Below, piece by piece: positions 35,380 through 44,742 of a stretch of DNA of 64,000 nucleotides; position 1 is the stretch's first letter, and the number at the start of each line of letters is the position of its first letter. The notes beneath the pieces are model-generated. The model made no database searches, was not told where the DNA came from, and saw only the letters and a program-made list of their open reading frames with translations. The stretch is from Mycolicibacterium chlorophenolicum (GTDB taxonomy: Bacteria; Actinomycetota; Actinomycetes; Mycobacteriales; Mycobacteriaceae). Location of the stretch: positions 551,111 through 615,110 of the forward strand of contig NZ_JYNL01000020.1 in NCBI RefSeq assembly GCF_001044235.1, in the 5' to 3' direction. A program made the position numbers and the translations under genes.

Positions 35380-36525
35380 TCACCGACGAGTAGAGGCTTT
35401 GCACCGCAACAGCTTCCACTCACCGTTGTCCTGCGTCACCAACCCCTTGATGTCCAGCATGGTCAGCGGCCCGACGACGTCGGCCACCGGAATCCCGGCG
35501 ACCACGGCGATCTCGTCGACCGAGCGGGATCCCCGGCCGGGCAGCGCCTCGTACACCGCGAGTTCGTCGGCGGTCAGGTCGTCGAGGTCCGACCTGGGCC
35601 GCGGCGGGTCGGTGGCGAGTTCCCCCGCCCGACCCACCAGTTCCAGAATCTCCTCGGCACGGGTGACCAGCTGCGCCTCATTCCTGATCAGCGCGTGGCA
35701 GCCCACCGACGACGCCGAGGTGATCGGGCCGGGGACCGCACACACATTGCGGCCGAGCGCCCGGGCCCACGCCGCGGTGTTGGCCGCACCGCTGCGCACG
35801 CCCGCCTCGACCACCACGGTCGCGCCCGTCACCGCGGCGACCAACCGGTTGCGGGCGAGGAACTGACGCCGGGTCGGCCGCATCCCGGGCGGATACTCGC
35901 TGACGAGCAACCCGTGCCGCGAAACCCTGTGCAGCAGAGCCGAATGACCCGACGGATACGGAACATCCAGACCGCAGGCGAGCACCGCGACCGTGATGCC
36001 GTCGCAGCCCAGTGCCGCTCGGTGCGCGGAACCGTCGATACCGTACGCACCGCCGGAGACGATCGCGACGTCACGTTCGGCCAGACCGGCCACCAGATCG
36101 GCGGTCGCGAATTCGCCGTACTCCGTCGCCGCCCTGGTGCCGACGATGGCCGCCGCCCGCTCGGACACCTCGGACAACGACGACGGCCCCACCACCCACA
36201 GCGCCAGCGGGGCGTACGCCTGCGGTCTGGAGAACTTCTCGACTCCGGCGAAGCTGCGGAACGCCGTATACGGCCAATCCTCGTCACCCTCGACGATCAG
36301 CCGACCACCCATCCGGTCGAGGATCTCGAGATCCTCCCCGGCACAGTCCATCTCGTGCCGGGCTTCGGTCGCGTTCAACAGCGGCGCATCCGTCAGAGCG
36401 CGCCGACGGATGCGCTCAGCGGCCTCCACCGGCCCCAGCGTCGTCGCCAGCGCGGTCACCCGCGGATTCGGCGGCTCGGCCACCCGCGACAGATAGGCCC
36501 ACGCACGCCGCTCCTCCTCGGTCAT
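35380..36525 (-). CDS. dprA: DNA-processing protein DprA
   Basis: A 381-aa DprA/Smf. The Rossmann core includes AAIVGTRAATEYGEFATADL and SGGAYGIDGSAHRAALG, and a C-terminal winged helix (TADELAVYEALPGRGSRSVD). It loads RecA on incoming single-stranded DNA during natural transformation; mycobacteria keep it although transformation is not established. Its ATG overlaps the comM stop (ATGA), giving yraN-comM-dprA as one leftward unit. Confidence 0.94.
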   Translation of the reverse strand: MTEEERRAWAYLSRVAEPPNPRVTALATTLGPVEAAERIRRRALTDAPLLNATEARHEMDCAGEDLEILDRMGGRLIVEGDEDWPYTAFRSFAGVEKFSRPQAYAPLALWVVGPSSLSEVSERAAAIVGTRAATEYGEFATADLVAGLAERDVAIVSGGAYGIDGSAHRAALGCDGITVAVLACGLDVPYPSGHSALLHRVSRHGLLVSEYPPGMRPTRRQFLARNRLVAAVTGATVVVEAGVRSGAANTAAWARALGRNVCAVPGPITSASSVGCHALIRNEAQLVTRAEEILELVGRAGELATDPPRPRSDLDDLTADELAVYEALPGRGSRSVDEIAVVAGIPVADVVGPLTMLDIKGLVTQDNGEWKLLRCKASTRR

Positions 36526-38033
36526 GACCGCTCCCCCGCCTGCCGGTAGGCCAGCGCCCGCGTCACCTGGTCCCGCGTCGGTGACACCCCGCCCGCGAGA
36601 TCACACAGCGACCACGCGACACGCAGTGTGCGGTCCATGCCGCGGATGCTCAACGCTCCCCGATCGACTGCGGTCCGAAGCGGCTTCATCGCGTCGCCGC
36701 CGAGCCGGAAAGACCGGCGCAGCAGCGCGCCGCTCACCTCGGCGTTGGTGCTCACGCCGTGGGGTCGCCAGCGCTCCCGCGCGGCCTCTCTGGCCGCCCA
36801 CACCCGTTCCCGGACCACCGCGGTGGACTCGCCCCCCTCCTCGGCGAAGCTGCCGGCGCGCGAGGCGTGCATCTCGACACGCAGGTCGACCCGGTCGAGC
36901 AGCGGCCCCGACAGCTTGGTGCGGTAACGCCGCCTGTCGGCCGACGCGCAGACGCAGTCGCGCGGGTCGGGCGGTGCGCAGGGGCACAGGTTCGCGGCGA
37001 GCACGAGTTGCAGCCGGCACGGGTAGCAGGCCACCCCGTCGCGGCGGGCGAGCCGGATCACGCCGTCTTCCAGCGGAGTTCGCAGCGCCTCCAGCGCGGC
37101 GTGACTGATCTCGGCGAACTCGTCGAGGAACAACACCCCGCGGTGGGCCTGGCTGACCGCACCCGGTCGCGCCATCCCAGAACCGCCACCGACCAGCGCC
37201 GCCACACTGGAGGTGTGGTGCGGCGCCACGAACGGCGGCCGGGTGATCAACGGTGCATCGCCGGTCAGCAGCCCCGCGACGGAATGGATCGCGGTGACCT
37301 CGAGCGCCTCGTCACGCGACAGCGGCGGCAGCAGTCCCGGGAGGCGTTGGGCCAGCATGGTTTTGCCGACCCCCGGCGGGCCGGTCATCACCAGGTTGTG
37401 CCCACCCGCCGCCGCCACCTCGACCGCGGTGCGTGCCTGCGGCTGGCCGACCACGTCGGCCAGGTCGACGGCGACCTCCGGCGCCTGCTGCGGATCGTCG
37501 ATGCGCGCGTGCAGATCGCCCTTGCCGGCCAGCCACGCGTGCACCTGGCCCAGCGTCCGCGCTCCCCACACCTCGACACCGTCGACCAGACTGGCCTCGG
37601 CGAGGTTCTCGAACGGCACCACGACCGTCGGCCAGCCGTGCCGCTGCGCGGCCAGGACGGCCGGCAGCACGCCCTTGACCGGCCGCACCCGCCCGTCGAG
37701 CGCGAGTTCGCCCAGCAGCACGGTCTTCTCGAGTTTCGCCCACGCTTTCTTGCCGTGCGCGGCCAGCACCACGGCGGCGAGCGCCAAGTCGTAGAGCGAC
37801 CCCATCTTGGGCAGCGTCGCCGGCGAGAGCGCCAGCGTCAGCCGGGTCTGGGGCCAGTCGAAACCGCAGTTGGTGATCGCCGCACGGACCCGGTCTCGCG
37901 ACTCCCGCAGCGCTGCGTCGGCCAAGCCCACCAGGTGCACACCGGGGAGGCCGTTGGAGATGTCTGCCTCGATCTCGACGATCAGGCCCTCCACCCCGCG
38001 TACCGCCACCGAGAACCCCCTGCCCAGTGCCAT
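36522..38033 (-). CDS. comM: YifB/ComM-family Mg-chelatase-like AAA+ ATPase
   Basis: A 503-aa AAA+ protein with an N-terminal Lon-type domain (SNGLPGVHLVGLADAALRES), Walker A TGPPGVGKTML, Walker B VLFLDEFAEI and a Cys-rich zinc-binding insert (CYPCRLQLVLAANLCPCAPP). ComM is a helicase that promotes branch migration during integration of foreign DNA. ATG 38033 sits in a TGATG overlap with yraN; an upstream frame to 38144 is shadow. The gene ends in an ATGA overlap with dprA. Confidence 0.93.
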   Translation of the reverse strand: MALGRGFSVAVRGVEGLIVEIEADISNGLPGVHLVGLADAALRESRDRVRAAITNCGFDWPQTRLTLALSPATLPKMGSLYDLALAAVVLAAHGKKAWAKLEKTVLLGELALDGRVRPVKGVLPAVLAAQRHGWPTVVVPFENLAEASLVDGVEVWGARTLGQVHAWLAGKGDLHARIDDPQQAPEVAVDLADVVGQPQARTAVEVAAAGGHNLVMTGPPGVGKTMLAQRLPGLLPPLSRDEALEVTAIHSVAGLLTGDAPLITRPPFVAPHHTSSVAALVGGGSGMARPGAVSQAHRGVLFLDEFAEISHAALEALRTPLEDGVIRLARRDGVACYPCRLQLVLAANLCPCAPPDPRDCVCASADRRRYRTKLSGPLLDRVDLRVEMHASRAGSFAEEGGESTAVVRERVWAAREAARERWRPHGVSTNAEVSGALLRRSFRLGGDAMKPLRTAVDRGALSIRGMDRTLRVAWSLCDLAGGVSPTRDQVTRALAYRQAGERS

Positions 38034-38398
38034 CACCCCACCCCCTGCAGGTGGGTGATCTCCGGGGTGCGGCTGCGCCCGATCGTGATCGCGACGACGT
38101 CGATGCGCACCGCCGCCCAGGCGCCGCGGTGCTCCCCCAGCCACAGCCCGGCCAGCCGGCGCAACCGCCGCACCTTGGCCGGTGTCACCGCCGCCACCGC
38201 GCCACCGAACTGGTCACTGGTGCGCGTCTTCACCTCGACGAACACCAGCACCCCGTCGTCGGCTGCGACGACGTCGAGTTCGCCGTACCGGCACCGCCAA
38301 TTGCGCTCCACGATCTGCAGTCCGAGCCCGCGCAGATGATCGACCGCGAGTTGCTCGCCCACCGCCCCGATCTCGGCGCGGCTGTGTGTGTTCGTCAT
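38033..38398 (-). CDS. YraN family putative endonuclease (UPF0102)
   Basis: A 121-aa restriction-endonuclease-like protein. The core motif is present: RNWRCRYGELDVVAADDG and FVEVKTRTSDQFG (E, D and the ExK of the PD-(D/E)xK type). It is the first gene of the leftward yraN-comM-dprA unit, the usual order in actinobacteria. Its biochemical role is unproven; Holliday-junction or recombination processing is often suggested. Confidence 0.9.
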   Translation of the reverse strand: MTNTHSRAEIGAVGEQLAVDHLRGLGLQIVERNWRCRYGELDVVAADDGVLVFVEVKTRTSDQFGGAVAAVTPAKVRRLRRLAGLWLGEHRGAWAAVRIDVVAITIGRSRTPEITHLQGVG

Positions 38399-38548
38399 GG
38401 CGCCACCCTCGCGCGGACCCCTGACAGAACCCGGCCCCGGCGGCGCCGTCATCCCCAATGCCGCATTCATCCCCAGATCGCGCGGCCGGCGGTTTCGGCA
38501 GCGTCAAATCCGGGGTATACCGGGCCAGCGTTCGACCGAGAGGACGAC

Positions 38549-39373
38549 ATGGCCACCGGAGCTCCGCAATCCCTGCACGGCGTCGCGCACCGCGCGACCG
38601 GAAGCGACACTTTCGAATACGCCGCCCGCGCCGGCTTCGCCGCCAGCGGCGTGCTGCACCTGCTGATCGCGTTCATCATCGCCCAGTTGGCGTTCACCGG
38701 CGCCGGGGGCAATGCCGACCAGTCCGGCGCGCTCGCCACCCTCGCCGGCCAGACCGGCGGCAAGGTCGTGCTGTGGATCGCCGCGGTCGGGCTCGTCGCC
38801 CTGGGCCTGTGGCGGATCGCCGAGGCGGTGATGGGCGCCAAGCCCAAGGAGCGGTCCGGCCAGGGCGACAACCCGGCGTGGAAACGGGGCAAGTCGCTGG
38901 CGCTCGCCGTGGTCAACTTCGCGATCGCCCTGTCCGCGGCCCGGTTCGCCATGGGCAGCGGTCAATCCAGCAGCCAGCAGAACTCGGGGATGTCGGCACA
39001 GCTGATGCAGTCGGGGTGGGGCAAGGTGCTGCTCATCGCCATCGGGATCGGTGTCATCGCGGTCGGCGGCTACCACGTGTACAAAGGCGTGTCGCAGAAG
39101 TTCCTCGACGAACTGACCGTCTCCGGCGGCCGGTGGATCACCGCCACCGGGGTCGCGGGCTACACGGCCAAGGGGCTGGTGCTCGGCGGCGCCGGGTTGC
39201 TGGTCATCATCGCGACGCTGCAGGCCGATCCGGCCAAGGCCAGTGGCCTCGACGCCGCGGTCAAGACGCTCGGCCAGGCGCCGTTCGGCAAGTTCCTGCT
39301 GATCCTGGCCGCCTTGGGCATCGCCGCGTTCGGCGCGTACAGCTTCGTCCGGAGCAAGTACAACCGGATGTGA
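38549..39373 (+). CDS. DUF1206 membrane protein
   Basis: A 274-aa protein with six hydrophobic segments arranged as three repeats of a two-helix unit (each with an A-A-R-x-G-[FY]-x-A-x-G-x-x-[HY] like start: YAARAGFAASGVLHLL, and ATGVAGYTAKGLVLGG). That is DUF1206, of unknown function, common in actinobacteria. The ATG follows GAGAGGA. It precedes the adenylation-acyltransferase fusion gene in the same direction by 52 nt, but co-transcription is not certain. Confidence 0.85.
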   Translation: MATGAPQSLHGVAHRATGSDTFEYAARAGFAASGVLHLLIAFIIAQLAFTGAGGNADQSGALATLAGQTGGKVVLWIAAVGLVALGLWRIAEAVMGAKPKERSGQGDNPAWKRGKSLALAVVNFAIALSAARFAMGSGQSSSQQNSGMSAQLMQSGWGKVLLIAIGIGVIAVGGYHVYKGVSQKFLDELTVSGGRWITATGVAGYTAKGLVLGGAGLLVIIATLQADPAKASGLDAAVKTLGQAPFGKFLLILAALGIAAFGAYSFVRSKYNRM

Positions 39374-39425
39374 CGCTCCGGCCGCCCCACCGGCCGCCCC
39401 TGCGGCGGCAGGTAAGGTCACCCTC

Positions 39426-41921
39426 ATGCGGCGGCTTCTCGACCATCTGCGCCGTTTCGCGGACCGCACCGCGGTGCTCACCGACACCACCCGGTTGACC
39501 TATCGGGACCTCGCCGACCGAGTGCAGGCGTGCGCCGGCGAGCTCGGCGGGCAGCGCACCCTCGTCCTGCTCGAGGCGCGCAACGATCTCGACGCGCTGA
39601 TCCACTACCTCGCCGCGCTCGCGGCCGGCCACGTCGTTCTTCCGGCACCCGAGGGCGCCGACGCCGACTCCCTGATCGCCACCTACCGGCCCGGCATCGT
39701 CGTCGACCGACACGGCGTGCGCCGCGGCGACACCGGCCCACACGCGTTGCACGACGACCTCGCTCTGCTCATGTCGACGTCGGGCAGTACCGGATCGCCC
39801 AAACTGGTGCGACTGTCCCACGCCAATCTCGCCGCCAACGCCCGCGCGATCGCCGAGTATCTCGAAATCCGCGAAACAGACCGCGCCGCAACCACGTTGC
39901 CACTGTCGTACTGCTACGGCCTCTCGGTGATCCACAGTCACCTGCTCGTCGGCGCCGCGCTGATCCTCACGGACCTCTCCGTCGCCGAACCGGCATTCTG
40001 GGAGCTCTTCGACCGCCGCCGCGGCACCACCTTCGCCGGTGTGCCCTACACGTTCGAACTGCTCGACCGGGTCGGCTTCGCCGAGATGCGTCTGCCGCAT
40101 CTGCGCTACGTCACCCAGGCCGGCGGACGGATGCCGCCCGAGCGGGTGCGCCGGTTCGCTGCGATGGGTGGACGACGGGGCTGGGATCTGGTGGTGATGT
40201 ACGGCGCCACCGAGGCGACCGCCCGGATGGCCTACCTGCCCGCGGATCTCGCTCACTCCCACCCCCACGCCATCGGCCGTCCCATCCCGGGCGGCTCCTT
40301 CACCATCGAGCCCCTCGACGGCTGGCCCGACGACGACACCGGGGAACTGGTCTACCGCGGCCCGAACGTCATGATGGGGTACGCCGAGCAGGCCGGGGAC
40401 CTGGCGCTCGGCGCCACCGTGGACGCGCTGCGCACCGGGGATGTGGGCCGCCGGTGCGGGCCGGACCTGTACGAGGTCATCGGTCGCACCAGCCGGTTCG
40501 TCAAGATGTTCGGGCTGCGCATCGATCTCCAGCGCCTGGAGACCGGCCTCGCCGACGACGGCGTGCGGGCGCTGTGCACCGAGGCCGGTGACCGCCTGGC
40601 GGTGGTCGCCGCCGGCGATCACGACCCCGAGGACGTGCGTCGGCGGGTCGCCCAGTCCACCGGGCTGCCCGTCACCGCCGTCGTGGCGGCCGTGGTGACC
40701 GAACTGCCGCTGCTGCCGTCGGGCAAGCCGGACTATCCGGCCGCGCGCGCCCTGGCCGCCGGGGACGATCCGGCGGACGACGGCTCGGGGCTGACCGATC
40801 TCTTTGCCGACGTCCTGCATCTCGACCCCGCCGACGTGCGTGACGACGCCACCTTCGTCGATCTCGGCGGCAATTCGCTGTCCTACGTCACGATGTCGGT
40901 GCGCCTCGAGCGGGCACTGGGTCACCTGCCGGCCGATTGGCCGCGCCTGCCGATCCGCGACCTGGAACGCCGGCCTGCGCCGCGACCCCGGTGGTGGCGA
41001 TCCTGGGGCACCACGGTGGAGACGAGCGTGGCGTTGCGCGCGCTGGCCATCGTGCTCGTGGTCGGCTCGCACGCCGAACTGTACGAGGTGTGGGGCGGAG
41101 CGCACATTCTGCTCGGGATCGCCGGATACAACTTCGCGCGGTTCTGCCTGACCCCTCTCCCCCGCCCGGAGCGGATCCGGCACCTCCGCACCACCATCGG
41201 GTGGATCGCGCTGCCCGCGGTGGTGTGGGTCGCGTTCGCCCTCGTGGTGACCGACGACTACCACCTGTCGAATCTGTTGCTGGCCAACAAGTTCCTCGGT
41301 CCGCACGACAGCATGACGGCGGGCCGGCTGTGGTTCGTCGAGGTGTTGGTCTGGACGTTGGTCGCGTTGGCGCTGCTGTTCTGGTTGCCCGTGGTCGATC
41401 GGCTGGAACGGCGCGCACCCTTCGCGGTCGCGGCGGCGTTCCTGGCCGTGGGTATGGCGCTGCGCTACGACGTGGTGGGGCTGGGGCTGGGCCACGACGC
41501 GTGGTTCACCATGCTGGCGTTCTGGTTCTTCGCGGTGGGCTGGGCGGCGGCCAAGGCGAGCACCGCCCTGCAGCGGGTGATCGTCACGGTGGTGCTGATC
41601 GTCGGCGTGCACGGCTACTTCGGCAACTCCGTGCGTGAGGCGCTGGTGACGACGGGTCTGGTGCTGCTGATCTGGCTGCCCACGATGCGGTGCCCGGCCG
41701 TGGTGGCGGTGGCGGCCGGCGCGATCGCCGAAGCCTCCCTCTACACCTATCTGACGCATTTCCAGGTGTATCCGCTGTTCGGCAGCCACAAGCTCTACGG
41801 GGTGGTGGCGTCGGTGGTGATCGGCATCGCGCTGAGCGCGGTGGTGACGCAGGTGCGAGCGCGGATGCGCGACCGTCGACTCAGCCCGCGGGATCCGGCG
41901 CAGGCTCCCGCTCTGCGATGA
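39426..41921 (+). CDS. Fusion protein: adenylation domain + carrier domain + membrane acyltransferase (AT3-like)
   Basis: 831 aa. (1) Adenylation domain: LLMSTSGSTGSPKLVRLSH (about 113-131), MYGATEATARMAY, LRTGDVGRRCGP, GRTSRFVKMFGLRIDL and LPSGKPDY (catalytic Lys about 433). (2) Carrier domain, DLGGNSLSY, Ser484 is the phosphopantetheine site. (3) From about 535, 9-10 membrane helices starting RALAIVLVVGSHAELYEVWG, matching the acyltransferase_3 family with its early catalytic His. The protein could activate an acyl or aminoacyl group, hold it as a thioester and move it to a membrane or cell-envelope acceptor. No condensation or thioesterase domain. The last 41 nt overlap the convergent tesB-like gene. 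Confidence 0.85.
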   Translation: MRRLLDHLRRFADRTAVLTDTTRLTYRDLADRVQACAGELGGQRTLVLLEARNDLDALIHYLAALAAGHVVLPAPEGADADSLIATYRPGIVVDRHGVRRGDTGPHALHDDLALLMSTSGSTGSPKLVRLSHANLAANARAIAEYLEIRETDRAATTLPLSYCYGLSVIHSHLLVGAALILTDLSVAEPAFWELFDRRRGTTFAGVPYTFELLDRVGFAEMRLPHLRYVTQAGGRMPPERVRRFAAMGGRRGWDLVVMYGATEATARMAYLPADLAHSHPHAIGRPIPGGSFTIEPLDGWPDDDTGELVYRGPNVMMGYAEQAGDLALGATVDALRTGDVGRRCGPDLYEVIGRTSRFVKMFGLRIDLQRLETGLADDGVRALCTEAGDRLAVVAAGDHDPEDVRRRVAQSTGLPVTAVVAAVVTELPLLPSGKPDYPAARALAAGDDPADDGSGLTDLFADVLHLDPADVRDDATFVDLGGNSLSYVTMSVRLERALGHLPADWPRLPIRDLERRPAPRPRWWRSWGTTVETSVALRALAIVLVVGSHAELYEVWGGAHILLGIAGYNFARFCLTPLPRPERIRHLRTTIGWIALPAVVWVAFALVVTDDYHLSNLLLANKFLGPHDSMTAGRLWFVEVLVWTLVALALLFWLPVVDRLERRAPFAVAAAFLAVGMALRYDVVGLGLGHDAWFTMLAFWFFAVGWAAAKASTALQRVIVTVVLIVGVHGYFGNSVREALVTTGLVLLIWLPTMRCPAVVAVAAGAIAEASLYTYLTHFQVYPLFGSHKLYGVVASVVIGIALSAVVTQVRARMRDRRLSPRDPAQAPALR

Positions 41922-42699
41922 GCCCCTCCTGCACGAGCGTGGCGGCGACGACGCCGTCACGTCCGATCAGGCTGGCGGTCACCACACCTCGGCCGCGGCC
42001 GCCCGCCGGCGAGCGGCACTCCAGCAGGTTCCAGTCGTCGGCGCGCAGCGTCCGGTGAAACCACATCGACGAATCGGTGGTTCCGCTGCGGTGCGTGCGT
42101 GACCGCATCGAGTGCCCGTGCACCTGCAGCGCCGGGTCGATCAGGTAGACGTCGGTGACGTAGGCGGCGACCAGGGTGTGCACCAGCGGGTCGTCCCCGA
42201 GATCGACGGCGGCCCGCCACCAGAGCCGACGGACGAACCCCTCGCCCGCACCCTCGTCGGTCAGCCGGATGTCGAGTTCGCCGAGCGGCATCGACGGCGC
42301 CGGCCCGGCAGGGCCCGTGCGCGGCAAGGCATCCGGATCGCCGAGGACCTCGCGCCTGCCGTGCTCCGGACCGGGCAGCGGTGCGGCGAACGAGACGGTC
42401 GCGGTGGTCAGCAGCCGCCCCTGCTGGGTGGCGTCCACCCGCCGGGAGGCGGCGGTGCGGCCGTCGAAGACCCGCGTCACCCTGTAGTCGACGGTGTCGC
42501 CGGCGTCGCCGCCGCGCAGGAACTGCAGGTGCAGCGCGGTCGGCGCCTTGGCCGGCTCGACGGTGCGGGCGGCCGCGGCCAGACTCTGCGCCACGAGCTG
42601 ACCGCCGTAGGCCCGCTTGCCCTCCGGGCCGCTGGCCCGTCCGCGCCAGGTGTCCTCACCGACGGCCGCGACGTCGAGCAGTTCGAGCAGCACGCTCAT
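41881..42699 (-). CDS. Acyl-CoA thioesterase II (TesB-like)
   Basis: A 272-aa double hot-dog enzyme. The N-terminal hot-dog has the AYGGQLVAQSLAAAARTV helix, and the C-terminal half HSMRSRTHRSGTTDSSMWF carries the Thr/Ser expected around the active site (Asp, Thr, Gln triad; GRGRGVVTASLIGRDG follows). It hydrolyses acyl-CoA. ATG 42699 overlaps the CoA transferase stop (ATGA), so the two act in one pathway. Its C-terminal 13 codons overlap the acyltransferase-fusion gene on the other strand. Confidence 0.87.
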   Translation of the reverse strand: MSVLLELLDVAAVGEDTWRGRASGPEGKRAYGGQLVAQSLAAAARTVEPAKAPTALHLQFLRGGDAGDTVDYRVTRVFDGRTAASRRVDATQQGRLLTTATVSFAAPLPGPEHGRREVLGDPDALPRTGPAGPAPSMPLGELDIRLTDEGAGEGFVRRLWWRAAVDLGDDPLVHTLVAAYVTDVYLIDPALQVHGHSMRSRTHRSGTTDSSMWFHRTLRADDWNLLECRSPAGGRGRGVVTASLIGRDGVVAATLVQEGLIAEREPAPDPAG

Positions 42700-43901
42700 G
42701 CGACGGTCCCCGCAGCGCGCAGTTCCGCGACGCGGGCCTCGTCCAGGGCCAGCCACTCGTCGAGCACCGCGGCGGTGTCGTCGCCGAGCGCGGGCGCGGG
42801 GACCGCCGCCGGATAGGTTCCGTCGATCGCCATCGGCAGCCCGGCCGCGAGGTGACGGCCGACGCGCGGCTGGTCGAGGTCGGTGAACAGGGCGTTGGCG
42901 GTGACCCGGTCCCCGGCGGCGGTCTCGGCGAACGTGCGGTAGCGCTCCCACAGCACCGAGGTGTCCGACAGCGCGGCGGCGATCTCGTCGCCGGTGTGGC
43001 GGCCGAACCAGTCGGCGAACAGACCGTTCAGCGCGTCGCGGTGAAGATAGCGCTGACCCTCGTCGGAGAAGTCGGCGCCCAGCGAATCCTCCAGCGCGGC
43101 AACGGCGTCGACCGTCCTGGTCAGCGTGGTCAGATCGCGGAAGTGCCGGCCGGTGAGCGCCACCACCATGAATGCAGCGCCGTCGCTGCCGGTGAAGTCC
43201 TGCCCGTAGGTGCCGTAGACGGCGTTGCCGATCCGCGCTCTCGACGTCCCGGTGACCATCGCTTCGGTGAGAAGGCTCAGGTTGCTCGTGGTGGCCAGCG
43301 CCACGTTCTCCAGCGGGATGAGCACGTGCTGCCCGTCGCCGGTGGCGTCGCGGTGACGCAGCGCGGTCACCACCGACAGGGCCGTGTAGAGGCCGCAGCT
43401 GACGTCCCACGCCGGAAGGACGTGGTTGACGGGTGCGGTGGACCCGGGCGGTCCGGTGACGAGCGGGAAACCGATGCCGGCGTTGACGGTGTAGTCCACG
43501 CCCGTGCCGCCGTCGGCGCGTCCGGACACCTCGACGGCGACCACATCGGGCCGCAGCCCACGCAGGGTCTCGTAGGCGTGCCAGGGCCGCCCGGTGACGT
43601 TGGTGATGAACACCCCGCTGTCGGCGATCAACCGTGCGACCAGGTCCTGGCCCGCAGCGGAACGCATGTCGACCGCCAGTGAGCGCTTGCCCTTGTTCAG
43701 CCCCGCCCAGTAGATGCTGTCGCCGGACTCGGTCAGCGGCCAGCGCCGGTAGTCGGCGGCGCCGCCGATCGGGTCGATGCGCACCACCTCTGCGCCCAGC
43801 TGCGCCAACGTCATACCGGCCAGCGGCACCGCCACGAAGCTGGAGATCTCGACGATCCGGACCCCGGCGAGCGGGCGGGTCGGGTCAGCGGTCACAGTCA
43901 C
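42696..43901 (-). CDS. CaiB/BaiF family CoA transferase (class III)
   Basis: A 401-aa class III CoA transferase: GVRIVEISSFVAVPLAGMTL, AEVVRIDPIGGAADYRRW, NKGKRSLAVDM and a likely catalytic Asp in PAWDVSCGLYTALS. It may form a CoA thioester from a free acid. Its stop overlaps the thioesterase start, so the pair could set the level of one acyl-CoA; relatives include alpha-methylacyl-CoA racemases (AMACR), which cannot be excluded. It is not an obvious duplicate of the CoA transferase at 6182. Confidence 0.88.
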   Translation of the reverse strand: MTVTADPTRPLAGVRIVEISSFVAVPLAGMTLAQLGAEVVRIDPIGGAADYRRWPLTESGDSIYWAGLNKGKRSLAVDMRSAAGQDLVARLIADSGVFITNVTGRPWHAYETLRGLRPDVVAVEVSGRADGGTGVDYTVNAGIGFPLVTGPPGSTAPVNHVLPAWDVSCGLYTALSVVTALRHRDATGDGQHVLIPLENVALATTSNLSLLTEAMVTGTSRARIGNAVYGTYGQDFTGSDGAAFMVVALTGRHFRDLTTLTRTVDAVAALEDSLGADFSDEGQRYLHRDALNGLFADWFGRHTGDEIAAALSDTSVLWERYRTFAETAAGDRVTANALFTDLDQPRVGRHLAAGLPMAIDGTYPAAVPAPALGDDTAAVLDEWLALDEARVAELRAAGTVA

Positions 43902-43945
43902 GGCGCTCAGTGTAGGGAGCGCGCAGGGCCGTCCCTCGACGGTGA

Positions 43946-44719
43946 TCAGATGAGGTCGATGGCCTCGGCGATCGACGGCAGGACCCGGCTGGGCCGGAAC
44001 GGGTACCGTTCGACGTCCTCGATCGTGGTCGAGCCGGTGAGCACCAGGATCGTCTCCAGACCGGCCTCGATGCCGGCGACGACATCGGTGTCCATCCGGT
44101 CGCCCACCATCACGGTGCTCTCCGAATGCGCCTCGATCTGATTCAGCGCGCTGCGGAACATCATCGGGTTCGGCTTGCCCACGAAATAGGGCTCCCGGCC
44201 GGTAGCCTTGGTGATCATCGCCGCGACCGAGCCGGTGGCCGGCAGCGGACCCTCAGCAGACGGTCCGCTGACGTCGGGGTTGGTGGCGATGAAGCGAGCA
44301 CCACCCAGGATGAGCCGCACGGCCTTGGTGATCGCCTCGAACGAGTACGTGCGGGTCTCGCCGAGCACCACGAAGTCCGGCGCGACGTCGGTCAGCGTGT
44401 AGCCCGCCTCGTGCAGCGCGGTGGTGAGCCCGGCCTCCCCGATCACGTACGCCGACCCGCCGGGCAGTTGGTCGGCCAGGAACGTCGCGGTGGCCAGCGC
44501 CGAGGTCCAGATCGCGGCCTCCGGGACGATGAGCCCGGAGCGGGCCAGCCGTGCCGCGAGGTCGCGCGGCGTGAAGATCGAGTTGTTGGTGAGCACCAGG
44601 AACGGACGTTCACGGTCGACGAGGCGCTGGAGGAACTCCGCGGCGCCGGGCAGCGCGTGTTCCTCGCGGACGAGCACGCCGTCCATGTCGGTGAGCCAGC
44701 ACTGCGGTGAGGAGCGCAC
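43946..44719 (-). CDS. HAD-IIA family hydrolase (NagD/phosphoglycolate phosphatase-like)
   Basis: A 257-aa HAD phosphatase. Motif I is WLTDMDGVLV (nucleophile and general-acid Asp), motif II FLVLTNNSIF, motif III FVGKPNP, and motif IV MVGDRMDTDVVAG. The cap is the class IIA type between motifs II and III. It dephosphorylates small phospho-metabolites. It lies 23 nt upstream, on the same strand, of nothing obvious except the CoA transferase beyond; it precedes that gene by about 44 nt. Confidence 0.9.
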   Translation of the reverse strand: MRSSPQCWLTDMDGVLVREEHALPGAAEFLQRLVDRERPFLVLTNNSIFTPRDLAARLARSGLIVPEAAIWTSALATATFLADQLPGGSAYVIGEAGLTTALHEAGYTLTDVAPDFVVLGETRTYSFEAITKAVRLILGGARFIATNPDVSGPSAEGPLPATGSVAAMITKATGREPYFVGKPNPMMFRSALNQIEAHSESTVMVGDRMDTDVVAGIEAGLETILVLTGSTTIEDVERYPFRPSRVLPSIAEAIDLI

Positions 44720-44742
44720 GGCACCAGTCTGTCAGGCGTGCC

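Noticed and set aside
39261..41960. An 899-codon open frame antisense to the adenylation-acyltransferase gene
   Set aside because: Rich in His, Arg, Gln and Pro with no domain pattern; it is the complementary shadow typical of high-GC third positions.
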